Positions 27,074-33,648 of a DNA stretch of 52,124 nucleotides are shown here, piece after piece. A program made the translations under genes and the position numbers. The notes under the pieces were generated by a model. That model worked only from the letters and a program-made list of their open reading frames with translations. It did no database searches and was not told the DNA's origin. Positions within the stretch are counted from its first letter, which is position 1. The number at the start of each line of letters is the position of its first letter. Source of the stretch: Gemmatimonadota bacterium (lineage in GTDB: Bacteria > Gemmatimonadota > Gemmatimonadetes > Gemmatimonadales > GWC2-71-9); assembly GCA_003221895.1 (NCBI GenBank), contig QHUJ01000142.1:1-52124 (forward strand), given 5' to 3'.

Positions 27074-27552
27074 GGGACCGTGTCCGAGGGAGCGCTGAGG
27101 GGCACGTCACGGAAATCAATCCATGCGGGCGTACGAATCGCGTTCTCGACTCCCGATCCGTCGATGTGCGCGGTGATCGCGCCGTTATCGTGTTGCACCT
27201 GCACGGACCCGCTGTCGATCGCAAAGCCGCGCGCCACGTCCCGCAACAGGTAGCGGACCGCCACCGCCGCGCCGGGGACGGTGACGCTGTCGCCGGGTGC
27301 CGTGATCGGATAGGAACCCGCCACCAGGCTGTCGCCAAAACGCAGATGCATGAGCACGCCATTCCCCTGCGGGCTGGCCGCTTCGAGCAGCACCGAGCGA
27401 CGGTCGGAGCAGCGGTGCGTCGTCGCAGGCAATGCAAATCGGACCGTGTCCCGCGGCGGAAACGCTACCGTGGCCTGGAGACGCAGCGGCTCGCCATCGC
27501 GTGGTCCGCAACACGTGAGCAGCAGCAGAGCAGGGGCAGGGCAGTGTCTCAG
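27055..27552 (-). CDS. Small lipoprotein with apparent non-canonical start
   Basis: The mature part is a beta-rich domain of about 145 residues with two pairs of cysteines, of no family recognised here. Before it lies RHCPAPALLLLTCCG, a lipoprotein signal with a lipobox. No ATG, GTG or TTG lies at its head: the reading goes through CTG at 27550-27552, which overlaps the upstream TGA as CTGA, the same geometry as the ATGA overlaps elsewhere. An ATG at 27690 would overlap the thioesterase gene by 142 bases and place a poor, charged 48-residue stretch before the signal. CTG initiation is therefore proposed. The stop lies inside the Gfo/Idh/MocA gene. Confidence 0.6.
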   Translation of the reverse strand: MRHCPAPALLLLTCCGPRDGEPLRLQATVAFPPRDTVRFALPATTHRCSDRRSVLLEAASPQGNGVLMHLRFGDSLVAGSYPITAPGDSVTVPGAAVAVRYLLRDVARGFAIDSGSVQVQHDNGAITAHIDGSGVENAIRTPAWIDFRDVPLSAPSDTVPCRYQP

Positions 27553-28022
27553 CGCGCTGATGGCGCGACTCCCAGCGCGCTGCGCGCGGACTCGGGACTC
27601 AACGTATGAGGTGCCAGCGCCTGGATGAGTCCGGCCGGCAGGGGACGCGGCTTCAGCTTTTTCCGATCGACACAGACCAGCACCATCCATCCCGCGGCGC
27701 CGAGGGCCGGCGCGTCAGGACGCAGCACGTCGAAATGGAGGGTCAACGACTTCGTTCCGACCTTCCCGACGTACGCGGCGATGCGAAGCCGGTCGTCTAA
27801 TCGCGCGGGCCAGTAGAATTCGCTGTGCACGGCTTTGCGGGGCAGAAAAATGTCGTACTCGTCGAACATACGATTGTACGCGAGGCCACAGTGCCGAAAC
27901 ATCTCCGTCTCGGCGATCTCGAACAGGCGCACATACGAGCCGTAAAAAATGATTCCCGCGAAGTCCACATCGGACCAGCGGACGTACTCTTCAATGACGA
28001 ATGGTACCGGCGGTGAGGCCAT
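27549..28022 (-). CDS. Hotdog-fold acyl-CoA thioesterase
   Basis: 157 residues of the 4-hydroxybenzoyl-CoA thioesterase/YbgC type. The segment VRWSDVDFAGIIFYGSYVRLFEIAETEMF holds the catalytic Asp (SDVDFAG) and the following hotdog helix. The fold continues with FYWPARLDDRLRIAAYV and LTLHFDVLR. It cleaves an acyl-CoA of unknown chain. It follows the PAS-Fis regulator by 20 bases. Confidence 0.9.
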   Translation of the reverse strand: MASPPVPFVIEEYVRWSDVDFAGIIFYGSYVRLFEIAETEMFRHCGLAYNRMFDEYDIFLPRKAVHSEFYWPARLDDRLRIAAYVGKVGTKSLTLHFDVLRPDAPALGAAGWMVLVCVDRKKLKPRPLPAGLIQALAPHTLSPESARSALGVAPSAR

Positions 28023-28042
28023 CCGCCGGTGAAGCTAGACCT

Positions 28043-28492
28043 CTACGGATTGACGCGAAAGCCGTCCATCCCGTAGGACTTGAGCCGTCTCCACAGTGTC
28101 GTGCGACTGATGCCAAGCCGGCGAGCGGTTTCGGCGAGCTTGCCGCTCGTATCCTGTAAGGTGTCGGTGATTGCCTGGCGTTCGCGCTCGGCGAGAGTGA
28201 GAGGTCCGGAAGCGGGAAGAATGGCGGCTTCACCAAGCGTCTGCGTGCCATTCTTGAGTGAGGAGAACCGCGCGCCGAGCGTCTGCAGCCGGTTGCGGAC
28301 ATCTCCGTTTTGTCCGTCGATGATGCGCCGTGCCGGCGCATTCGCGTAGAGCACGCGGCCCTGCGGATCGAAGACCACAATACCCTCGCCGACCGAATCG
28401 ATGACGGCGCGCACGAGTGGTGAAAAGGTGGCGGGCGGGGCGCCCGTAGGACTGACCAGTTTGTCGATCATTGGTTGGTTACCCTCATACAT
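28043..28492 (-). CDS. PAS domain plus Fis-type HTH regulator
   Basis: 149 residues: an N-terminal PAS-like domain (LVRAVIDSVGEGIVVFDPQGRVLYANAPARRII) joined directly to a Fis-type helix-turn-helix (LAETARRLGISRTTLWRRLKSYG). It lacks the AAA+ sigma-54 activation domain that usually joins these two, so it is a reduced NtrC-like regulator. The longer ATG at 28492 is given; an ATG at 28471, preceded by GAGGG, is also good. It heads the six-gene minus-strand operon and may regulate it. It diverges from a TetR gene across a 147-base gap. Confidence 0.85.
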   Translation of the reverse strand: MYEGNQPMIDKLVSPTGAPPATFSPLVRAVIDSVGEGIVVFDPQGRVLYANAPARRIIDGQNGDVRNRLQTLGARFSSLKNGTQTLGEAAILPASGPLTLAERERQAITDTLQDTSGKLAETARRLGISRTTLWRRLKSYGMDGFRVNP

Positions 28493-28518
28493 GCTTACAC
28501 GGGCAATGTTTCATACAG

Positions 28519-28547
28519 TGTCACGAACGGCGGTTAGCGTCGTGTCA
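28519..28547. promoter_or_regulatory. Imperfect inverted repeat in the divergent PAS-Fis/tetR gap
   Basis: TGTCACGA (28519-28526) and TCGTGTCA (28540-28547) are inverted repeats with one mismatch, centres 21 bases (about two helical turns) apart. This is the usual spacing for a dimeric repressor site, and one of the two flanking genes is a TetR regulator. The rest of the gap shows no clear promoter. Confidence 0.35.
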
Positions 28548-28639
28548 AGATGAGACTCGGTCATAGGGGAAAAGGTTGCTGGCGTGTTTCGGCTTGCGCC
28601 TTCCACGAGGGGTCCCATTATTGACCTGCACCACACGAC

Positions 28640-29134
28640 ATGCCTAAAGACTCCAGTTCCACACGTTCGGGCATCCTCGCCGCGGCGGTAGAGACCCTGC
28701 AACGCGGGGGGGTCGAAGCCTTCACCCTGGAAGCGGTGGCACAGCGAGCGGGCGTGGTGAAGGGCCTGATCCTCTATCACTACGCATCACGAAGCCGGTT
28801 GCTGCAGGCCGCCGCATCTCAGATCGCCGAGAGTCGGACTGCCGCAATCACGCGTGTGTTAAGCAGTGCGAGCGGGACAGCCGCCCTCGATGCCTGTTGG
28901 GAGGAGCTGCGGCGCCAGGCAGAGGACGGGACGGCGCGTGCCTGGCTGAGTCTGTGCGCCGCCGGGCTTATTGACCGATCGGCCAATAACGGGGGATTCG
29001 AGGCGGCTGCCCGGGACGCGCTCATCGACGGGTGCGCCGCAGCGCTCGCCTCCGGAGTGCCCCTCGCGGATGTGCGCGACGCCTACGACGCCCTCTGGCT
29101 CGCGCTGCTCGAAGTGACCGAAAAGCAGCTCTAG
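28640..29134 (+). CDS. TetR family transcriptional regulator
   Basis: 164 residues with an N-terminal TetR HTH: SGILAAAVETLQRGGVEAFTLEAVAQRAGVVKGLILYHYASRSRLLQ, including the SxGxLYxYF-like motif (KGLILYHYAS). The C-terminal ligand domain is short and all-helical, with no recognised ligand class. It ends four bases over the stop of the convergent helicase gene. Confidence 0.9.
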   Translation: MPKDSSSTRSGILAAAVETLQRGGVEAFTLEAVAQRAGVVKGLILYHYASRSRLLQAAASQIAESRTAAITRVLSSASGTAALDACWEELRRQAEDGTARAWLSLCAAGLIDRSANNGGFEAAARDALIDGCAAALASGVPLADVRDAYDALWLALLEVTEKQL

Positions 29135-31692
29135 CGCCGCCTCGGGCGGCGGCCACCGCGCATCACCCGCGCCCGCTGACTGGATCCAAGAGTTCGCAAA
29201 CCCTTCCTCAGCTCGTCGAGTGAGTTCGCCCTCACCGCGTCGTGCTTTCCTCGCGTCACCGTGAACCGCACCGGCCGGTCGAAGGGCGGCAAATCCCGAG
29301 GGTGCAGCCGTCTCGCTTGGCCTTCTTTGAGGCGCAACCGGATCACTCCGCCGACGCCCTGCTCCACGTCGTAGTCCATCGGGACGCGATCGCCATACAG
29401 GAACACCGAGGAGGGCAGGGCATCGAGGCGGTGGCGCTCGCTCTCGGGGATCGCCGCATCCGGATCAAGCGTGATCCTGGCGGCGATGAATGCGTCCCAC
29501 GAGTTCACGTGGGTGAGCTGAGCAGCGAGTTGCTCAGCCAGCCTGTCGCCGTGGGCCTGATCGAGCGAGCCGCCCGAGCGACGCCAGTAGTGCCCGAAGC
29601 GCTCCAGCGCGCGGCGCACTTTTCCCTGATCGGGGTGCGGGGTCTCGCCTGCGAGCAGCGCCTGAACGAGCGCTCGCCTCGCGGAGTCGGCAAGGTCGGG
29701 AGGGAACGGGCTCGGCTGCGGCTCGACGTCCCGGTCGAGCGTGAAGCCGAAGTACTCCACCGTGCGAACGACCATCAACCCCTCGCGGCGGCGGTGCCGC
29801 TCGAACACGACCTCCGGCCGCCCGCGACGAGCGTTGCGGCGAATCGCCCGCTCCGGAATCTGCGTTCCCTCGATGCTGGCTCGCGGCACACCGAACCGAT
29901 CGGCGAAGTAGCGCAACGTCCCCGCAATGGCGCCCCAGCTGCCGCACACCGAGCTGCGACTCACCCGTGCCTCCCGACCGTCCGCTGTCTGCTCATCGAT
30001 CACGAGATCGAACGGCATGATTTTGGCCAAAAGGTCAGCAAAAGGCTCGAGCGTCTTGCTATTGCCATAGGGGAGTTTCACCGGCAACGGCAGCTCGAGC
30101 TGGCGATACACCGAAGCCGTGCCGAGCGCGATGTCTTCGATTGCCTTGACGAGAACCCCGCGCTCCTCGGCCCAACGCTCGATGTCCTCCTCCCGGAACA
30201 AGTGACGCGGCAAACCGTACACCTCGCCCAGGTAGCCATGCTTGTTCACGGCCTCGGCGTAGACGTTATAAGCGGTGATGTGATCGGACCCCGCCACGAT
30301 CAGTCCGCTGAGGTGCCGTTCCTCCCGGGTCATGCGATGCAGTGAGTCGATATTCGCGGCGACGGCGACGAGCGGGACGAGCGCTGGGTCGGCGTGGTAG
30401 AGCAACTCACCCCAGGGACGCTCCACCGGCATTGCCTCGACCTCACGACCGTAACTCGTTAGCCTGCCGTGCTCTATGAGACCTCGTTCGGTGAGTAACT
30501 CGACGATGTCGCGGTAGGCTCGACGGTCCAGCGGCACGGGCAAGTCCAATGCGGTTGCGTCGACACCGATTGCCGCGCACGTGATCGCCACGCGCTCCGC
30601 GTCCCCCGCCAACTGAAATTCAGGCGCCGTAGGACGCAGATCCTCGAACGCGAGGTCACGATCGCTCAGGATGTAGACCTCGCCGTGCTCCACCCGGCCG
30701 TGAACCCGGCCAGCCATCTGCAGGATCTCGTTGGCGCCGAGGTAGGACCGGGTGAGCACGTTTTTGCCGCGCTCGACCACGTTCGTGTAGCGCGCGTCGT
30801 AGATAACGACCGTATCGAGACCACGAATGTTGAGCGCCGACTGACCGGCGGCGGTCATCGCGAGCAGAAATGGCCGTTTGACCAAACCGTCAAGAAACGG
30901 CCGGATGACGCGAACGGGCTCACCGCCGTGATAGAAGGCCGTGGCGAGGTTGGGCCAACGATCCCCCACCTCACTCGCGATCTGCTCGACTTCAGCCCGC
31001 GTCGGTACGAATACCGCCACGCCGCGGCGCTCGCGCATGACTCTTTTTATGAAACGATCGTTCAAAAACTCGAGCGGCTGCTCCGCGAGGACGTTGACCT
31101 GGGCTGCCCGCGCCGGATCGAACGCCCGCGTCTCGAGCACCTCGGCGGAGCTGAGATAGTCGGCATAAAACGTCGGATCGACGGTCGCCGAGAGCCAGAT
31201 AAAGCGGCACCGCGTGCGTTTGCCGAGTGCGAGACAAAGCTCCATTTCCGCCGACGTCTGGTGGATTTCGTCGACGACCAGCGTGTCATGCGCGGTGATG
31301 AGACCGTCCTGGAACCAGCGGCGCGCGATCCCGGTGGTCACGATAACGACGTTCCACGTGGGCGTTTCCGGCGTCGCCTCGCGCTCGCGATTCACGACGC
31401 CCACCTTGAGTGGCGCCGTGAGAATCGTTTCCGCCATGCTGCGAATCGCCAGCGTCTTTCCGGTGCCGGTGCCCGCCACGATGCCAAACCCCTGCCCTGA
31501 GCCGGCCAGCCGCCGAATGTCAGAGCCATGCTCTCGCTCGAGCAGCGTCTCGAGCTTGAGCCCGAGGGCTAGCTCGATCGTCTCGCAGGCCGCTCGCGTC
31601 GGCGCGATGACAATGACTCGTCCCGTGGGAGGCTCAGCAGCGAGGAAAGCCTGAGGATCTGGTGGGAGGAAATGGTCGCGGGAGATTCGCAC
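29131..31692 (-). CDS. HrpA/HrpB-like DEAH helicase with divergent C terminus
   Basis: 853 residues. ATPase motifs: GTGTGKT (74-80), DEIH (141-144), SAT (168-170) and QMAGRVHGR as a motif VI-like box. In contrast to typical HrpA, the Walker A is preceded by a second strand-like segment (GRVIVIAPTRAACE) and the ratchet domain is less conserved. The C terminus carries YGDRVPMDYDVEQGVGGVIRLRLKEGQARRL, reminiscent of the HrpB/HrpA tail, followed by an Arg-rich end (RARVMRGGRRPRRR) suited to RNA binding. RNA helicase function is the likely role; substrate unknown. Confidence 0.85.
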   Translation of the reverse strand: MRISRDHFLPPDPQAFLAAEPPTGRVIVIAPTRAACETIELALGLKLETLLEREHGSDIRRLAGSGQGFGIVAGTGTGKTLAIRSMAETILTAPLKVGVVNREREATPETPTWNVVIVTTGIARRWFQDGLITAHDTLVVDEIHQTSAEMELCLALGKRTRCRFIWLSATVDPTFYADYLSSAEVLETRAFDPARAAQVNVLAEQPLEFLNDRFIKRVMRERRGVAVFVPTRAEVEQIASEVGDRWPNLATAFYHGGEPVRVIRPFLDGLVKRPFLLAMTAAGQSALNIRGLDTVVIYDARYTNVVERGKNVLTRSYLGANEILQMAGRVHGRVEHGEVYILSDRDLAFEDLRPTAPEFQLAGDAERVAITCAAIGVDATALDLPVPLDRRAYRDIVELLTERGLIEHGRLTSYGREVEAMPVERPWGELLYHADPALVPLVAVAANIDSLHRMTREERHLSGLIVAGSDHITAYNVYAEAVNKHGYLGEVYGLPRHLFREEDIERWAEERGVLVKAIEDIALGTASVYRQLELPLPVKLPYGNSKTLEPFADLLAKIMPFDLVIDEQTADGREARVSRSSVCGSWGAIAGTLRYFADRFGVPRASIEGTQIPERAIRRNARRGRPEVVFERHRRREGLMVVRTVEYFGFTLDRDVEPQPSPFPPDLADSARRALVQALLAGETPHPDQGKVRRALERFGHYWRRSGGSLDQAHGDRLAEQLAAQLTHVNSWDAFIAARITLDPDAAIPESERHRLDALPSSVFLYGDRVPMDYDVEQGVGGVIRLRLKEGQARRLHPRDLPPFDRPVRFTVTRGKHDAVRANSLDELRKGLRTLGSSQRARVMRGGRRPRRR

Positions 31693-31737
31693 ACTGCAAG
31701 ATAACCAGGCTCTAGGGGTCGCTCCGCGGAGGCGGCG

Positions 31738-31869
31738 TCATGACGGAGACGGCTGGCGGCGTCCCAGCGGCTTGGGTAGGAAAGACGCCGCCGGCCCGTT
31801 GCGATGCGGGGTGCACCCCGCCAGGACCAGGACGAGTCCCGTCGCAACGATCCGGCGATGTGGTCTCAC
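31738..31869 (-). CDS. 43-residue lipoprotein
   Basis: GTG start at 31869, TGA at 31740-31738. The product has a basic start (MRPHRRI), a hydrophobic run and LVLAGC as lipobox (Cys19), then a 24-residue Pro/Arg/Ser-rich mature tail. It lies 9 bases behind the 88-residue exported protein gene, with GGTAGGAC as a possible ribosome binding site. Its small size and location fit entericidin-like or structural lipoproteins, but no family is recognised. It is easily missed by gene callers. Confidence 0.5.
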   Translation of the reverse strand: MRPHRRIVATGLVLVLAGCTPHRNGPAASFLPKPLGRRQPSPS

Positions 31870-31878
31870 TCATCCGTC

Positions 31879-32145
31879 CTACCAATGACGATGATAGCGT
31901 CGGGCATAGTACCGATGCGGCCGTACCACGACCACACGGGGCTCCCTGACGATGATCAGAGGCGCAGGGTGGTAGAAGCGATGGTAACGGTAGTAGTGGG
32001 GACGGTAGTACGGGCGACCGATTACAACCTGACCAAAGAAGTGGGGATCCCCGAAACTCAATGAGACTCCCACGCGGGCTTGGGCCTGAGCGACACCGGT
32101 CGCGAGTCCGAATAGCAATCCGACGATAATCAGTAAGCGTTTCAT
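31879..32145 (-). CDS. Small Tyr/Arg/His-rich exported protein
   Basis: 88 residues: a clear signal peptide (LLIIVGLLFGLATGVAQAQA), then a strand-like segment (GVSLSFGDPHFFGQV) and a Tyr/His/Arg-rich tail (RPHYYRYHRFYHPAP, RRYHRHW). Proteins of this kind are common and unclassified in Gram-negative soil bacteria, and may bind metal or the cell wall. ATG has GGAG upstream. The gap to pfkA (32146-32282) shows no terminator. Confidence 0.75.
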   Translation of the reverse strand: MKRLLIIVGLLFGLATGVAQAQARVGVSLSFGDPHFFGQVVIGRPYYRPHYYRYHRFYHPAPLIIVREPRVVVVRPHRYYARRYHRHW

Positions 32146-32282
32146 GGTTGGCTCCGTGATAGACGCCGCGACGGTCTAGGAAGACGCATGCCACGCCCCC
32201 CGGCTTCACAAGCTATTGTTCGATAAGGAGATACGGATCTGGTGCGACGAGGGGGTGTCCGCCGGCAGGTACAGCTGTCCGT

Positions 32283-33350
32283 TCAGTCTCCGAAGCTGAT
32301 TCCGAGGTCTCGGGCGGTCGTGATCGTGTCGGAGTCGAGCGGCACCCGTCGCGGCGTGGCGATCGCCTCGGCGATGGGAACAGCAACGATGCGCGGTGGT
32401 TCGAGCGCAACCATCATCCCGAACTTCCCGTCTGCCACCAGCCGGACGGCCGCGGCCCCGAAGCGCAGCGCCAGCACTCGATCGAATGTCGTGGGACCGC
32501 CGCCTCGTTGGAGGTGACCGAGCACCAGCGAGCGCGTCTCCTTGCCCGTCATCTGCTCGATCGAGTGCGCCACCTTGTCGGCTATCCCGCCGAGGCGCTC
32601 GTGCGCGGGGTCGATGAGCGAAACCGAGCCGCCTTTGGGAACGGCGCCCTCGGCCACGACCACGATGCTGAAGTGCCGGCCCTCCGCCTCGCGGCGGCGG
32701 ATCTTGTCGCAGACCTTGTTGATGTCGAAGGGAATCTCGGGAATCAGAATCACATCGGCCGATCCGGCGAGACCGGCGCTGAGCGCGATGAATCCGGCGT
32801 TCCGGCCCATCACTTCGACGACCATGACTCGTTCGTGGCTTTCGGCGGTCGAGTGCAGCTTGTCGATCGCGTCCGTGGCGGTCGCAACCGCGGTATCGAA
32901 TCCGAACGTCGCGACCGTGCCGCCGACGTCGTTGTCGATCGTTTTCGGGACGCCGACGACGGGAAGGCCCTTCTTCCAGAGATCGAACGCGATGCCCAGC
33001 GTGCCCTCGCCACCAATCGCGATCAGCGCGTCGAGCCGATTCGCACGAAATGAGTCGAACAGCTCCTGGGTACGATCGCGCTCCTCCCAGGATCCGTCGG
33101 GCCGTTGCGTCCGCCACTTCAGGGGATTCCCGCGGCTCGACGTTCCGAGGATGGTGCCGCCGAGATGGGTGATGCCACGGACTTCGTTGGGGCCGAGCGG
33201 CATGAGCTCGGACTCTCCGAGCAGGCTGCCGAATCCGCGCCGGACCCCGAAGCACTCCCAGCCGCGGTGGACGGCGGTGAGCACGGCGGCGCGGATAACG
33301 GCGTTGAGGCCGGGGGCGTCGCCACCCCCGGTGGAGATAGCGATTCTCAC
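32283..33350 (-). CDS. pfkA: 6-phosphofructokinase (group III type)
   Basis: Phosphorylates fructose 6-phosphate in glycolysis. 355 residues with STGGGDAPGLNAVIR, the catalytic PKTIDND segment, and IGGEGTLG at the phosphate donor site. The Lys in PKTIDND is typical of PPi and mixed-type enzymes, while Gly in GGEGT (not Asp as in GGEDT) points to ATP use; ATP-dependent group III is the best call. The GTG start at 33350 overlaps the stop of the SelW-like gene (GTGA), so the two are translationally coupled. Confidence 0.93.
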   Translation of the reverse strand: MRIAISTGGGDAPGLNAVIRAAVLTAVHRGWECFGVRRGFGSLLGESELMPLGPNEVRGITHLGGTILGTSSRGNPLKWRTQRPDGSWEERDRTQELFDSFRANRLDALIAIGGEGTLGIAFDLWKKGLPVVGVPKTIDNDVGGTVATFGFDTAVATATDAIDKLHSTAESHERVMVVEVMGRNAGFIALSAGLAGSADVILIPEIPFDINKVCDKIRRREAEGRHFSIVVVAEGAVPKGGSVSLIDPAHERLGGIADKVAHSIEQMTGKETRSLVLGHLQRGGGPTTFDRVLALRFGAAAVRLVADGKFGMMVALEPPRIVAVPIAEAIATPRRVPLDSDTITTARDLGISFGD

Positions 33351-33586
33351 TGCTTGCCGGAGACTGCCTCGCGGATCAGGCGCATCACCTCGCCGGGTTC
33401 GGCGTGGCGTTTAGCGGATTTCTTGGAGAACACACGCCGGCCGTCGAGATCGACTTCGAACACACCGCCGGAGGATTGAACCAGGCGAATCTCAGCGTGG
33501 GGGTACGTCTTGCGAATCTCGGCCGCCAGACCGGTGGCCCGTGGCTCGTAGTTTCAGATGACGCAGAATTCGATCGTGACGGTCAT
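33347..33586 (-). CDS. SelW/Rdx family selenoprotein (in-frame TGA = Sec)
   Basis: Reading from ATG 33586 to TGA 33349-33347 gives 79 residues if the TGA at 33556-33554 is read as selenocysteine: MTVTIEFCVIU, then NYEPRATGLAAEIRK and SSGGVFEVDLDGRRVFSKK. Cys8 and Sec11 form the CxxU redox site of the SelT/SelW/SelH (Rdx, PF10262) family, directly followed by the family motif NYxPRA and the GGxFEVxxDGxxVFSK strand pair. The family is a thioredoxin-like oxidoreductase fold, usual length 70-100. A SECIS-like hairpin follows the TGA. The conserved sequence continues without shift on both sides of the TGA, arguing against a pseudogene. Its stop overlaps the pfkA GTG. A TATCGT hexamer seven bases before the ATG could be a -10 box of a leaderless transcript. 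Confidence 0.85.
33520..33556 (-). promoter_or_regulatory. Bacterial SECIS-like hairpin in the SelW gene
   Basis: Counting from the base after the TGA: positions 13-15 (CGG) pair with 32-34 (CCG), 16-19 (GCCA) pair with 26-29 (TGGC), with a two-base bulge (GG) and a six-base loop CCGGTC. A GGTC loop about 22 bases after the codon is similar in place and bases to the E. coli fdhF SECIS as I remember it (AGGUCU). The pairing was done by eye. Confidence 0.6.
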
Positions 33587-33648
33587 GGCGTGAACGATAG
33601 TCGCGCTTGACACACCGCGCCACGGCGCCGACCTTGCGCCACACGCTC

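Noticed and set aside
31712-32209. 165-residue minus-strand frame
   Set aside because: It overlaps the two small exported genes in another frame and has a low-complexity Pro/Ser composition.
33554-33556. In-frame TGA as a nonsense mutation of a SelW pseudogene
   Set aside because: Family sequence continues unbroken on both sides, the TGA is exactly at the redox position, a hairpin follows, and the stop is neatly coupled to pfkA; Sec is the simpler reading.
33607-33612. TTGACA as a -35 box and TTG as start of the chemoreceptor
   Set aside because: No matching -10 at 16-18 bases; ATG 33649 gives a normal N terminus.
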